Source of the DNA: Taxillus chinensis
Taxonomy: Eukaryota > Streptophyta > Magnoliopsida > Santalales > Loranthaceae
Reading direction: 5' to 3'
Length of the DNA: 64,000 nt
Assembly (NCBI GenBank): GCA_023512835.1
Contig: CM042090.1
Coordinates: 20,868,356 to 20,932,355 of the forward strand
Part shown: piece by piece, positions 12,749-26,460 of the stretch
Layout: each line of letters begins with the position of its first letter
Numbering within the stretch: position 1 is the stretch's first letter
Translations under genes and position numbers: made by a program
Notes under the pieces: generated by a model
Told to the model about the DNA's origin: nothing
The model's input: only the letters and a program-made list of their open reading frames with translations
The model's database searches: none

Positions 12749-15674
12749 AAACATCAAAAATGAAAAATGAAAACGAGTTGTGGTGTGGAAAAGTATCTGC
12801 GCCCAAATTGAACATAAATTCTCTACTAATAATTAAATAATTTCTAAACTTCACTAGTCTTGCTGGCTACTAATAATAATTTGCTACACCCTGATAAACT
12901 ACATTTTTGGCAGATTGCACCAGGTACACTATTTCCCGGCCTCCCCATTGCCTTCAGATGTGGTTGCTGCCCAGCCCATACACCCAACTGCCTCCGAACC
13001 CACTTTTCTTTGGTTGGGTGGGTATCAATGGTCATGTTTGTTTCCGGGAATGCATGCCCGCACTACAAAGCGGGAGAGAGCCCACAGGTGGGTATGGTAA
13101 CTAAATTAGGCTAAGCTCCCATTCCCCGCATCTATGATTGTTTTGTGAATGAAAGGAGGCTTTCACCAAAGTTGAAAAAGCTTTTTGCGGCTACAAGATC
13201 CATCCCCTACCAGCTGCTCATGCTACAGCCGCGTGCTCCGCCAAAAGGCTTATGATGTTAAATTGTCAAGGGGGTTGTGACATAGACGACACAAATGCTT
13301 ATACGGTTCATTTCCTCTATTATAAGACACCAAAAGTGAGAAATTAGGTGAAATGTTTGGAGCTTTTGTGGCTGTTAGTCCCTACCCACGTGGACATATA
13401 TAATTTCAGAAGAGGTCATGTTTTAGCCTCATATGCTCGCGTTTTCAAGGGTGTCCATAAGTTTCTCTGTGAACGCAATCAATCAATTAATGTACCTTAC
13501 CTGTTGGATGTAGTCGATTCACCCATATATAAATACATACCTCTATCTATCGATTTGCAAGGGAGCGAAAGTGTTGAACAGCTTCTAATGATGGTTAGAG
13601 ATTATATAAAAGAGTACGTTGAACCGACTGACCATTAGGCTTTAATTTATTCGTGCCACTGCATGCAAATTTTGTTTGTGAAATATATAAATGCTACTCT
13701 AATAATAATTTAAGAATTCATTCTTACAAAAATAGTTTTACCACATTGGAAATTTCAATTTCAATTTAATATTATCAAGTATATAAGATAATATTTAATA
13801 CGCCTGGAAAGAAAAGAAAAATAAGTTAAATTTTATTCTTTTTTTTTTCTGCGCATTTGGTATAATAGGAGAAAATCAATAATTATCATGGAAATATTAT
13901 ACCCTAAACACAAGTAAATTAATTTTTTTAATCTATTTTGTTCCATTTTCCCTAAACATCATCATTCACATCCAAAAGTAATTAAGGATCTTGTGCTGGA
14001 GCTCCAGGGATGAGGACGCCGACGTCTGTGGGCTTGACGATGGGGTTGGCAGAGGGGACAACGTGCATCGTGGGCGGCGGCCACGGAGGGGCATGGGTGA
14101 ATAGCGTGCATTGCAGGCAGCAACCATGGAGGGCCATGGGGAACAGAGAAGTTGGGAGCAGGAACAGCGGGGTTTGTCCGAGAACAACACCAATTTTGGT
14201 CTGGGAACAGCGGGTAATGAAAAAATATTTTTGTAATCCAAAAATAACGTCAATAAAAATATTTTTATAATTACCTTAATTCATTATCTTGTATATTAAA
14301 TATAGGAAAAGTGATTAAAATTTTTATTTTAATTTTTATATCAATCTAATTTCCTTAGTCATTTCATTTGACTCAAATTTATTATTATATTTTAAGCAAT
14401 GTACAAAATTCATAAAGATCACAACTCATTAATTAAATTTTGACAAAGAATTCATATACCCTTTCAATTTTAGCATTTACATCAAATGATATTTGAGGTC
14501 ATTGAAGATTTTGCATCTTAATTGAATTGTTACACAAAAAACATGTTAAGTGTGTTCTATAACTACTTGAATGTCATAAAATAAACTCAAGTAAATTGCG
14601 TGAGAAACGAGCGTATTAATGTTAGATATCACTTCACTGCTATCCCGTATTATATATCAATATATACACTAACGAATAAATTTTTTTGTATTCTGTATAT
14701 TAACAAAATCAGCTATGGCAGAGTAGCTGCTGTAAGGGGGTAGATCACGCCGCGGGGGCGTGGCTGTCGCTAGGAAATATTAATTCGATATCTTTGGTGT
14801 CAAGTTATGGGCTTAATTAACAGTTAATTGTTGTATTACCCATAAACTCCTAGTGCCTTGAGACTCGTCAACCAAATGAGATAAAGAAAGTATGCGACTT
14901 CAATTGGTACGTATGTGCAGCTCGACAGGCGACTGAGAGGGAGTAAGCTAGCTACTGTTAGTGGACAATGACTCGATAGTCGGCTACAATAATGAGCAAT
15001 CAACTACTATACGTTGAAAATTCTGGAAAAAAAAGAGTCATTTCTTTCGCGATGAACCTACAAATGCCACATATTTGTGGTACAATGAGATAAAGATTAT
15101 AAATAAAAATATTAAATTGATATTTTAGAATGAGGAATAATATGTATGCTGGGTGTGCCATATCATTATGAAATCATAATTAATGTAAATGATTATGATT
15201 TTTTTTTTGATTTAATATGCTGTTATACAACATTACTCTTTTGGAATCTCATTACATGTTGAACTCTTTTTTAGAAATAATTCAAATACACACAAATATA
15301 TAATTTTACTGATGAACATATAAGAACACTGTAACAAATTTTTTATAAAATTTTATTTTTTTTATTTAGAAAAAAATATAAAAAAGTCATAAAACGTGCC
15401 TAATTTTATATTTAATTTTTCCTATGATATTTATAGTACTTTTTAATATATTTAAAAAATAATATTCACTCTGTATAATTTTTATATTATAAATTTTTTA
15501 ATTTTTTTTGCATATATTCATCACGTTTTTCATAATTTTATTTGTTTATATTAAATTATAAAAAATTTATAAATATAAAATATAATTTTAATAATATATA
15601 GAATGATTAAAATGTAGTGTATTATTATATAAAAAATAGTTTAAATTTATAGACTAAAAAAGTGGGGAAAAAAG

Positions 15675-15930
15675 GGAGGGCTCTAAAACGCATCGTCATG
15701 ATATGCGTCGGGTCGGGTCGGGTCGTGGAGGATTACTTGGGCGTGGTGGGCATTGATTGAAGTCGGTTGCAATCGGAGGGAGGGAGGGAAGGGCGACCCC
15801 ACGGTGTCACCTGACTCTACAGATGCCAACCACGAAACCAGAAAAGAGCTGCTGCGGCTGGTGTGGGACCCGCGACAACCATCAAAGAAAAGCTGGCAGC
15901 CACCATTTTTTTTAAAGCTTTTTAATACAC
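15675..15930. other. GC-rich island in AT-rich intergenic DNA
   Basis: A sharply bounded stretch with GC-rich words (three tandem GGTCG units near 15709-15725, a run of GGGAGG units near 15776-15790, and CCCGCG near 15868) inside DNA that is otherwise mostly A and T. The open frames through it (minus 15985-15683, plus 15753-15947) have no recognisable domain and low-complexity ends. It could be a promoter or leader of an unannotated non-coding transcript, a conserved non-coding element, or the core of an old transposon. Function unknown. Confidence 0.4.
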
Positions 15931-18900
15931 AACTCAATAAGCGGTAGAGTATATATAATATATCAATATAACATATTCGCGTCAATTAGATCAGCAACTT
16001 TGGGCCTTAAAAAATAGATCATATGCCATATCACTCGAGTTTGATTTTATGCTGTACTTAATATTATTCTATTTTGATTTTTTTAAAAAAAAAATACATA
16101 TTAATAACGCTTCATTTTCAAGTAAAAAACAGCATATTTGATGGATTAGAATAAAAGTTTTATATTAAAAAATTGTCAACTATGTAAATGAGATATATAA
16201 AATAATATTTAATACGTTTCTTAAATTAAAACGTAAAAAACCAAGTTTATTTTGTACGCTTATTAAAAAGCATATTTTTCTTATATTACTTCCGAACAGG
16301 TAAAATAATCTTTTTTTTAAAAAAAATTATGTTGATTACATTTTTTTTTTGCTTGCAATCTTACTTTTCGTGTTTTTTTCCAAATATGATAAGAATTAAT
16401 GAATGATAATTACATAAAGTTTATTATTAAATTGTTATATATTTATGTAAAATTTAGTGTTAAATTTTTAATAAATATAAATTATACATTTTTACAACTA
16501 GTATTGTATTAGACAATTTTTAGATTATATTGTTTATAATTATCAAATATGATAAACTACATACTATCAGGGCTACTCTAAAAAATTCATTTAGGGTATT
16601 CAATTTGTACATATGTTAGCATACTATATATTATTATGTTAAAAAGTTATGTAATGACTATTTTAATAATAATAAAGCAAGTTAACTATTTTAATTTATA
16701 ATGGCAATACAAAAATGAGATTGGTGAGTTAGAATAGCATGTCGGTAAAAATAAAAATAAATTGTTTATAAAACCAAACATAAACTAAAAGATATTAATA
16801 ATGTGTATAATGAAATTAATCCCTCTTAAGTATATTAATAGCAATAACTTATTATGATCTGAGGTTATTAAATATGAAGCTAGTAACATTCTCTTATTCG
16901 ATCCTTAATGGGAACACACCTGAATATCATTACTATCTAATATTACTTAGCAACCATATAACACACATGTGCATACATACTCTTTTGAAATCAAAATATC
17001 TAATTAATATGCTCCATAGGAATTCATTACTTTATTAAATTATAGAAAAAATATTTATGAATAAACAATGAGTCGCTAAATATAGAAATTTACTATTCAT
17101 TCTCTATTCTTATACTTTATTTTAAGGAAACCGATGTAAATGATTTTTTGATAAATTTATATATTTTTCCCTTAAATTATAAGAAATGTTTAATTATGTC
17201 AACCTATATGCTCTTATATATTTTTAAAAAAGCATCAAATAACACATTAAACTTTTTTTGAACACATTTAAAATATTTAAACAAATTCATATTTTTTTAA
17301 CTTTTTTTAAAAATAACACATTAAAAGAAGTCATGTTTAGTGAGGTTGAAGGAAGTTTTACTGTAGTAGTTTTATTTAATTATGCAACTGCGTAATTCAC
17401 AACCCGTCTAGTTTATTTTGAACATGAACAATGAAGGCTATGTTTGATTGGGTAGAATTATTTTTTAAAAAATAACAAATTTTTAAAAATTATAAAATTA
17501 TGTAAACTAATAAATAATTTTAAATTTATTGATTTCATTATTTTTAAAACTAATTTAATTTTTAAAAATAATTTTATCATAAAACTTTTTAAATTTTTTT
17601 TATAGAGTTTAATTTAAATAAAAATATTCTCTTTTAAAATAACATCTTTCCAACTAAAGTTATTTTATTTATATAAAATTAGAATTTAAATTTAAACTCC
17701 AATAAAAATTCCTAAAAATAAAAATAACACCAAACACTCTAATTTTATTTGTTCGGATGATTTCATTCTTCCAAACTATCTATTTGCACGCAATTTAAAA
17801 CTTATCTTAAAGTAGAGCTTTGTTAAAAGCATATTTTTAAAACATGCTTTTTTTTTGCTTTCCGATTTCCAAATCTAAACCCATGTACCTGCCCAATATT
17901 TGAAAAATATTTTTAGCTCAGAATCAATTCAAATGTGGGCGAAGTATAAACACGTCATACGAACTTTTAATAGATTTAATTATATATATATATATATGAC
18001 ATAATAATAAAAATTTTAAAAAAAACATAAAAGAAAAATAAATAAAAAGGCAATCTTCATAGAAGTTGTAGCTAGCTAGACCTTTGTTGTGGTCCAACCC
18101 TCTGCGCCACATGTATTATATTCATGTGTTTTTGAACCCGGATAGCTGTGGACCGTGGGATCAACCGAAGAAGATGTTGATTAATTATATAAGAGTACGT
18201 GGACCCAATTAAAGTGCAGAACAAAGTGCGTTTGATTAAAATATATATGGATATCAGCGTAGCTTCCATGCAGGAGACAGCCCATCCACCTGCCAGCTAG
18301 TGTCCATACTAATCCCAATTTCCTTAAAACTCCACACTGCACATGTAACACATTCTTCATTTTTCCATTTTAGCCCCTAAAGGCTGCAATTTTCATGAAA
18401 TATCTCTGACCCAAAAAAAAAATTAAAAAATAAAAATTGACCCTGGACCAGGACCCTGGTTAGTCAAATGATAGGGAGAAGTTGAAAAACATTTTGATGA
18501 AAAAAACTCAAAAGGGGAAAAAAATTTGTATGGTTGCAAATACTATTTTTATTCTTAAGTATATATTTATATAAATGTGTGTAATTGATAAAAAAAGAGA
18601 GATAATATTATAATTTTGATAGTTTTTCACATTAAATCTCATTATTTTAGTTCTCATAAAATTATATTCCGTCTTTTTCATACTATTTTCATAACTTTTT
18701 TTCCATCCCATTTTTTGTATGCCTTTTTCACCTGCATTCCATTTTACATGACTTTTCCACCCTTACCGAAAGGGAGAAGGGAACAAAACAGGCGTGCCTG
18801 CAGCAGGGAAAAAAAAAAGTACTACGATACGATTTGATTTCAAATGGAAATCAACACCAACATCCGTTCTTACCCAAGAAGAGCTTCTTCTTTTTTTCTT

Positions 18901-19242
18901 CTTCTTCTTCTTCCCCAAACACACCCACATCTCATCTTTTCCCGGAATCTGAGGATTTCCAGACAATTAAACGAGAAAATATCTATATTTCGATCCAAAA
19001 ACCAAGGCATGCTAGGTAAGCCTAGCTTAGGTACATACGTGATTAACGTCGTCGTAGTTTAATTACCATACAAATACCCATCCAAGTAATTTTTTAAAAA
19101 CTAAAACTGACAATAATTAAGGAGGAAACTAAACCTTGTTAATTAAGCCTCTTTTTTCTTAATTTTCTAATAATATTCCACTAGCTAGCTAGCTCCTTGG
19201 CTTTCCCGAGCAAAAAACTAATTAACGTACGTAACCAATGCA

Positions 19243-20776
19243 TCACCCACTTGAGAAGAAAATGGAACTCGAGGAAGCAGAGGTTGTCGCCGGGGCGTGG
19301 AATGGTCGCCCTCGGAAGCAGTCCAATGACATCCGCGGCGGCGAGATGGCCAGAGTCGCTGACACCGTCGACAGTGCTCTATACTCCGGCGGAGACCCTA
19401 GTATGTATAGTATAGTATAATTATAGTATATAGTGTATGTGTGTGTACGTACGTATGATTCAATCCACGAATTCACAAAACATATATATATATATAATAT
19501 AAAATATGAATTGTTAAAATATATACAATTAATAAAAAGAAATAATATTTATTTTACTTGAGTTGGGGGCGAAGACTTCGAGCTGCAATTTTTCGTTGTT
19601 GGACTGATTAGACTTTCGGCGGCGGCGGTTGTGGTCGGCGAGCCTTCTCCGACAGCTCCGTTTGCCGTTGTCGAATTCCGACAGAATGTGGAACCTGAAA
19701 TTGTTTTAGTTAGAAACGGAAATTAATTAGCAGTTGGTTTGAGTCAAATAATTACCACACAGAATATTGAATGCGTATGTAGAGCCTGCCTAAATCCTAA
19801 TACTAAACTACACCAAAAAAAAAAAAAAAAAAAAAAAAGCGAAGGGGCCTGAAGCCCTGTCCTGTACGTGTGAAAGGCCTAGCGGCGAAAAAACGAATAA
19901 CGTTTTTAAGGACGCAAATGCCCTCGGGATGTCCCCATGTACTGCCACCGCCAATCATTGGCTCCATGGCACAGCTCCCGGGGGGGCATTTTCGGGAAAT
20001 GGGCTCGCACAGAGAGGGCATATTGGGGTTTTAAGGTATTTAAGATTTTTTTTTTCAGACATCGACAACGGACGGCGCCGGCACGGCCAGAGAGACCTGC
20101 TGCACTGTTGGCAGAATCGCTGAGTCAACCCGTTGGCGACGACGGTCGAAGCCTTGGAGTGGAATTCGCAGACCTTGTGGCGGCGGTGGTAGTGTTTGGA
20201 GTTGCTCAGATCGGCGCTGCAACCCTCCGCCTGGCAGCGAGGCGGGTTGGCCGCCCCGGGAGAGACGAGGTCAACGCCGGGTCCGGACCTCGACCGCCGG
20301 TAGAGCCGGTCCACGAACTCGTCGTCCGCCGAGGAGAAGTAGGTACGACCGCCGAGGTTCAGCCCCAGCCTGGCGGTGAAGTCCACCATGGTCGCTGGCG
20401 GCGGAGGCGGAGGCTGCTCCTCCGTCTTGGGCACCAGCGTGAATTCCCCAGCGCCGCCGTCAAGGCCACCGAGGACTGGCGGAGGTTGGTGCGTCAGGTA
20501 TGACCCAGACCCGGATCCCATGTAGAAGGAGCGGGGGTCGTAGCACGGGTAGTGGTAATGAGGGTGTGCCGCCGTCACTACGTGTTGGTGGTTGTGGTGA
20601 TGGGGGTGGGATAAGACGGCAACGGCGCCGCCGGAGGAGCCGGAGACAAGGCACCCCTCAGCGAAGGAGTTCTGGGTGTAGTGGTCGAAAATCTGGCGGC
20701 CCTGCTCCAACTCGGGGCCGGAATCGTGGCCGTCGAGCATTTCAGGCGACGGATTGCCCCATTCGTAGTCAAGCAT
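19243..20776 (-). CDS. SPL8: SPL8-type SBP-box transcription factor
   Basis: Three exons read on the minus strand, 20776-20097, 19694-19558 and 19397-19243, encode 323 residues, close to Arabidopsis SPL8. The N-terminus [10 protein letters not shown] is an SPL8 hallmark. A His-rich tract (57-74) and a Pro run (122-127) precede the SBP domain (about 180-255). Zinc ligands are C181, C186, C203 and H206, then C222, C225, H229 and C241; the basic tail is RRRRK. The C-terminus has the SPL8 signature of a MSLDCF motif followed by a Ser-rich end closing FFSSG. There is no miR156 site, as known for this clade. SPL8 factors act in anther and pollen-sac development, fertility and gibberellin responses. 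The first intron (402 bp) splits the SBP domain exactly as in the neighbouring SPL gene; the second is 160 bp. The leader upstream is CT-rich on the sense strand. Confidence 0.95.
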
Positions 20777-23700
20777 TTTGTTCCTCTTTTTTCTTCTTTC
20801 TTTCTTTGTTTCTAGAGAGAGAGAGGGAGGGAGGGAGGGATAGAGTAAAGAAAAGAGATTGGCAATTGGGTTTAATATTAGAAGGTTAGGAGTCAACTTC
20901 ACTATATATTATTGTTTAGATTTTTTTTTTGCTTCTCTAACTCTAGCTGGTATGGAGAAGAGGTTAGGGTTTTATTTCTCTAGCCCTCTTCCTATTTCTA
21001 CCCAAGTATGGGTGAAGGGGAAGTGGGGTGATTGGATCACAGCCTTGCTTGATTTTTCGGTTTTGTCCTTGGAGTTTGTGTGTATTTATTGATGTGCCAC
21101 TGGGGATCGGACGGATGTGGTACGATATGGAATAACTGTACTGGGGAGAACTCAGAATTGCATATTATATATCCACAACTTTCGTATGTTAATTACCAGC
21201 GGTTTTTGAGTTCTTGGTTTTCTTCCAGTGTAAGAAACTTTGATTTCCCTACCCCATATAAACGTAAAAGAGATCAGTAAAGTAATATTACATAGAGAGA
21301 GTCACGGCGTCAAGTGTACCTTTGTGACAAATATATGCATATAATTGTTATTCACACTGCTTTTTGCTCGTAAGTTTTAGTCAATTACACCTCCCGATGG
21401 TTATATTCCGTTTCCTTGCTATAAATTTGTTTTTCAATATTATATAATTTTTATAGCATCAATGAAAAGACTACAACGAAAACATAAATATATATATATA
21501 TATATATACAACAACTTCCAACTGTGTTGAATTAGGGGAAAAAATCGAAGTACAAATACATGAGACAAGTGTTCATTGAAGGGAGAGAGAAGCTTACAAC
21601 TTTGGCATATAAGGATATAGAGGTATATATGGTTCCAATATTAGCTCAGCTAGGTGCCTTGATGAAATTATTTCATTAAAAATATTCAATTAACTCAAAT
21701 CAAAGTGTGCTACATGTTCTTACTTGAGCATTAGAGCCTAGTATATTCAATATTATAGGTTCACACCATGTGTGTGTACGTGTGTTTTGAGAAGAAAATT
21801 AGTATTCTTAAAAATAATTATAAGAACACTTACGGTAGAATAGTTAAATATTTTAATAAATTTAATTACGTAAAGTAATATTAAATATAAATTCAATTTG
21901 AAATATATATTAACTACAAATTTTATTAAATACTAAAATTTGAGACACTGATTAGTTAAATTTAGTTAATTGGTGCTTCGAAGTTTGGTATTTAATAAAA
22001 TTTTTGGTCAAGATACATATTTCAAGTCGAATTTATGGCTAATATTAATTCACGTAGACAAATTTATTAAAATACTTAGTTATTCCATTGTGAGTGCTCT
22101 AAGTAGCTTCTTATCTAACTAATTATCTCTATCACTTGTTCATTAATATTTGATTCATTTAAAAACCTATGTATCTATTTTATAATTCTAATTGTGTTTT
22201 TGAGCATGTGTGTGTGTAAAAACTTATGAGCAGTAACTCAAGTTACTATTCATCCATTTAGTGTGTGTATACATAAATGATGATATTTAAAATATTTGTA
22301 TATGTATTTATTATGTAATGGTACTAAATGATGTGTGGGAAATTAATACAAAATTCAAAATCTTTAGTCAAACGAAATAATTTACTTTTCTTCTTCACTC
22401 CCTTAGCCTAAGGAGTTCATCCCCCTCTTTCTCTTTCACACACATGCGAATGCATGCACCTGCACACACACAAAATTCTATTTTCTTTTCCTCTTTTCAT
22501 ATTTCTTTAATTTTAGGACTTATTTTTTAAAATAAATTTGGAGTTATTTTAGTGTAATTAATTAGATTTAAATAATTTTTCTTTAAATAATTAGTTTTAA
22601 AAATTATAATTGTTGTGTTTTTTATTTATAATTAATCAGAGCTAGTTATTTTTAAAAATAAATCAGTCTTGTTTTAATAAAATAAAATTACAACATTATA
22701 CTATAGAATTTCATCATTCTAAATTAACTTAATATTTATCACTTAGGGAATAAAATTAAGGTTGTCTCATAGATTGATTTTAGGAGATAACAAACTTTAA
22801 CTCTTGATTAAATAAAATAAAGCACCTCGAAAACAATAAAAATGTATAATCCTGACTAATTTTGTTTATAAGTTTAACGTGAGATTGAATAATTAACATT
22901 TGATCATATTTTTTGGACCAATAATAATGATGACAATTGTTTTTGTTTTATCCCTTTGATATTCTAGCATGTTGAAAACAATTCTTTTCAAACTTTTGCC
23001 GCCAAAAACTATATCCTATATTACCATATTTTTTAAAATAAAAATAAAAATATTTTAATTAAATATAATCAAGTTAAAATACATAAAAACTCTCATATTC
23101 TAAAATAGGTATCAATTTAGAGTGTTATAAGGGTGCTAATCTTTTTTCACGTGGACTTAGCTTTTGAACTCAACTTTAAGCGTATATGTAAATCATTTTT
23201 AGGTGATCAAACATACCTTTATGTTGGTTGGTGGTAATTCCTTTGCTTGAACCTATTTATTTTCATCAAAATATGTTATAAGAAAGGAATAAGTTTCTTA
23301 TTAATTTTATTTTGGGGGGATAAGGTCAAAGGGTGCTCAAACAATGGTTTAAAATTTTTTTAAGAAAGGAATATTGTAACCAAACCTCAAGTAAAGGTTC
23401 ACAAAAAATGCTAAAATTAAAACAAGTTGTTTATTTATTTATTTTTTCTAAAGAAAGGAGGTGGTCAGAAAGAATTCTACTATAACACAATCTGCCACCT
23501 GGGAAAGAAAAACGAATCAACGTAAAAACGGTAAAACAATATGGCTAAGTTCATTTAATCCAAACTATCAATTCTAATCACTTTAAAAATAAAATGCTAC
23601 AATAAACTTAATTAAGTTCATTAGTTGTCCATCTTTAGCCATGACGCCATAATTGTCCCCCTCTTAAAGCCTAACATGCTTGTCTGCGTGAAGATATTAC

Positions 23701-24015
23701 TCTTGTTTCCATTACTATGTATCAATCATGCTTATATATAACTCATTTACCAAGAAACACCATGAAACTCTCACAACATTCGAAATTCTTCTCTTTTAAC
23801 TATTGTTATAGTAAATGAATTACATATAAATACCCGATATATTATAGATATGATACTTAATTGATTGTTACCTAGTATTAGTTGATTGTTTTACTCACCA
23901 CACATGCTTATAATAGGCTCGTAATCATCCCCTAAAAAATACTTAATTGTAGTTTATCTTAAATAACATACTCGAATAAAATGATTAAGTATGATAATTA
24001 AACTCTAACACCTCT

Positions 24016-24090
<75 letters not shown>

Positions 24091-24989
24091 TGCCTTCTCT
24101 ATATCACATTTATAAGCTACCATTTTTTATTTTTTATTTATTGATAATTGATATTATTTATTCTTTTGAATTTGATTAATTATGCGTTGTTTAATTATTT
24201 TAAATGAATATGTTTGTTTATGTTAAATTATTAGAATTATTTGTTTCGTTATTTATAAATCTTCTACCACCTTCTAAAATAAAACTCAAAAAATGCTCTA
24301 CTCCAAACCAAAATAATGAAGTATAAAATGAAACTGTAACTCCTAAAATTAAGATATATTTCAACTCATTTGAAAATGGTGAACATTTTTTTAAGAAATA
24401 TACAAAAAAAAAGTCCAAATACAACTCATTCAAAAAAGAAACAAAAGAAAAGAAATATCAAGTGGTTGTATACTCACAACATGGACAATCAAAACAGAAA
24501 AACTTGTCATGATGGAAACCTAAAGAATAGATCTTTAGTTAAAAAAAAAATGTCCAGCAAAGTTTAACATATAAAGACAAAATGATGGAAAGTAAATTTT
24601 AACTAAATTTGAAGAATTATATAGTCATGTGTGTTACCTAAAAAAAGAGACAAATTTTAACTCACAATAAAGAAGTTAAAGATATACATTAAAACTTGAT
24701 GAGGTTATTTAAGGAAGAAAACATGTGTAATTCACAATTAATTTCGGTTCTTGAAGTAGAACATGATAACCATAGTGATATTGAATATACGAAAAAAGAT
24801 ATCTAGTTTCCATCCATAATATGGTTGTCCACAAAATTAAACCCCTCGAGGTCAAAAGCCATCCACTTTGCAACAGCAGCAATAACTTCATTAAAACTCA
24901 CACAAAGCAAATGGTAAAATACATGATAAGTACTATGATTAAATGGTAAAATCCTAACAAAGCAGCCCTTTGGGGATCATACAAACTTA
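20777..24989. other. Upstream region of SPL8 and intergenic DNA
   Basis: The first about 150 bases carry a CT-rich (sense strand) leader and a TATATA-like motif near 20900-20910, a plausible SPL8 promoter. The remainder is AT-rich, with (AT)n arrays at 21487-21508 and 24018-24087. No gene is recognised. Confidence 0.45.
24018..24087. repeat. (TA)n microsatellite
   Basis: About 35 uninterrupted TA units in intergenic DNA. Confidence 0.9.
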
Positions 24990-25414
24990 GAGTTGGAGTT
25001 CGCTGCGGTTACAAGAAAAAGCCGCACCTTGCGGTTCTTTGATTTTTTTACATGTTATTTTAATTTATTTTAAAAATTAATCGTTAGATTATATATTTAT
25101 ATGGTTCATGTCATAACTGTAAAATTTATAGTAATCTAACGGTTAAATTTTGCACAAATACAATTAAAACAAATAAAATGATAAATAAATCATTTATTCT
25201 AATTTGGTTTATTTATTTATCATTTTATTTGTTCTAATTGCGTTTGTGCAAAATTCAACCGTTAGATCACTATGAAATTTTATAGTTATGATATGAACCA
25301 TATGAATATATATAATCTAACAGTCAATTTTTAAAATAAATTAAAATAACATAGTCAAAAATCAAAAAGCTATACGATGCGGCTTTTCCTCGTAACCGCA
25401 GCAAACTCCGACTC
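24990..25414. mobile_element. Foldback MITE, Mutator-like, with 9-bp TSD
   Basis: A 425-bp element that is one long imperfect palindrome. Each arm is about 200 nt, from the ends (GAGTTGGAGTTCGCTGCGG on the left, its imperfect complement on the right) to a loop of about 20 nt near 25195-25215. It is flanked by a perfect 9-bp direct repeat, ACAAACTTA, at 24981-24989 and 25415-25423, the TSD length of Mutator-like transposons. It has no coding capacity. A transcript would form a single long hairpin. Boundaries and TSD are seen directly; the superfamily is inferred. Confidence 0.85.
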
Positions 25415-26049
25415 ACAAACTTATGGTATTTTGAGGCTGTAAGTACTACCCATTTTGCATATGGTACTTGATCTTCATTACAAATCCTATTAAGTTGATC
25501 GATGCAATCAGTAATAGGAAGGAGAAAAGAAAGTAAATGACTCTATCTATTTTTCATGTTATTAAATTATTGGCAGGGACATAAAAGTTTATTTATTTTA
25601 CTATCAGCTTGATAATATATTTTATTATGAAGGGATTCCTGTAAAGTGTTTACAGGCATGTTTTGTGATAAAATAATTTGTCCTATTAGTTAGCCTCATA
25701 TCATTATGATGTAAAAATTATGTTACAAACAGGTCATCAATTCTTTGCTAACCACACACAAGCTCTGTAAAATAACTTTCCTATATTACTTTTGCGATAA
25801 TTTAATTGATTTTTTTTAGTTAAACAAATAAATCCTGCTGTATCTCTTAATCATTTTAGTTTGATTAATATAAATTGGCAATTACTATTGAAGGAAACCA
25901 TGGTTTGATAGAAATGATCCACATTTCCCTTAATTTCGCCTTTAATCTTAAAAAAACAAAAGAGTGAGGGGGCTAAATGAAGAAAAATAGAGCAAAAGAA
26001 GGATTGTTTTTGGGAAAATAATAATAATAATAATAATAATAAAAGAGGT

Positions 26050-26460
26050 TGGGAGCTGAATGTATCCCTCCCGCAGTGTACCCACGCATCGTATCCACAG
26101 CGTACCACGTAGTATTCGGTGTAGACGTGCCGACACACGAGTGTAGCTTCTTGGAGATGGGAAGCAGAGCAAACCCCCAACAAAAGCGTAGCCGCGCACC
26201 ATCGGTACTCGCGTTCCCGTGACGCCACTTGTCCAGCGCGTGTGGGCGAGTAGCAGACTAAGTCACAGTCGCGGCAGTGGGGAGGTGGTGGGTTCATGGG
26301 CTGGGTCTGCCCTGGTTTGCGTCGGACCCAGAGGCTAAAGGCTGACACGGACGTTGACTCACCGTACGGAATGTCTACCGAGTACCGAGTCGGCGAGTGA
26401 GTTCTGACCTCCAACGAAGCTGATGGGAGACAGCCAGGCTCAGGATCTCTCATATCACAA
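26050..26460. other. GC-rich island with an unrecognised minus-strand open frame
   Basis: About 400 bp of GC-rich, CpG-containing sequence in AT-rich surroundings. A minus-strand open frame (26477-25851) crosses it, but the conceptual product is Arg/Cys/Ser-rich, has no domain I recognise and ends in low-complexity Leu/Phe sequence from the AAT repeat. I do not call it a gene. It may be a promoter, an unannotated transcript or a relic of an inserted element. Confidence 0.35.

Larger units (their letters stand above)
11808..19242. other. AT-rich intergenic region between convergent SPL genes
   Basis: About 7.4 kb between the 3' ends of the two SPL genes. It contains the 3'UTR of the first gene, a GT/AT repeat (about 11895-11946), a long (AT)n array (12675-12748), and extremely AT-rich DNA from about 14270 to 18050. 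A GC-richer island lies at about 15675-15930 (separate entry). A possible degenerate MITE with TGTTTG-type inverted ends lies near 17430-17740, but its TSD could not be fixed. No gene is supported; the open frames at 12003-12476 and 13348-13638 lack recognisable domains. Confidence 0.5.

Noticed and set aside
13348..13638. 96-residue plus-strand open frame
   Set aside because: Composition is protein-like, but I recognise no family and see no supporting splice sites or leader.
17430..17745. Possible MITE with TGTTTG / CAAACA ends
   Set aside because: Inverted ends are short and diverged and no TSD could be placed; only mentioned in the intergenic note.
19937..20503. 188-residue plus-strand frame
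   Set aside because: Antisense of SPL8 exon 1, open only because of its GC-rich codons.
24018..24087. Long (TA)n array as an origin or matrix-attachment signal
   Set aside because: Microsatellites like this are common in plant DNA and nothing else supports such a role.
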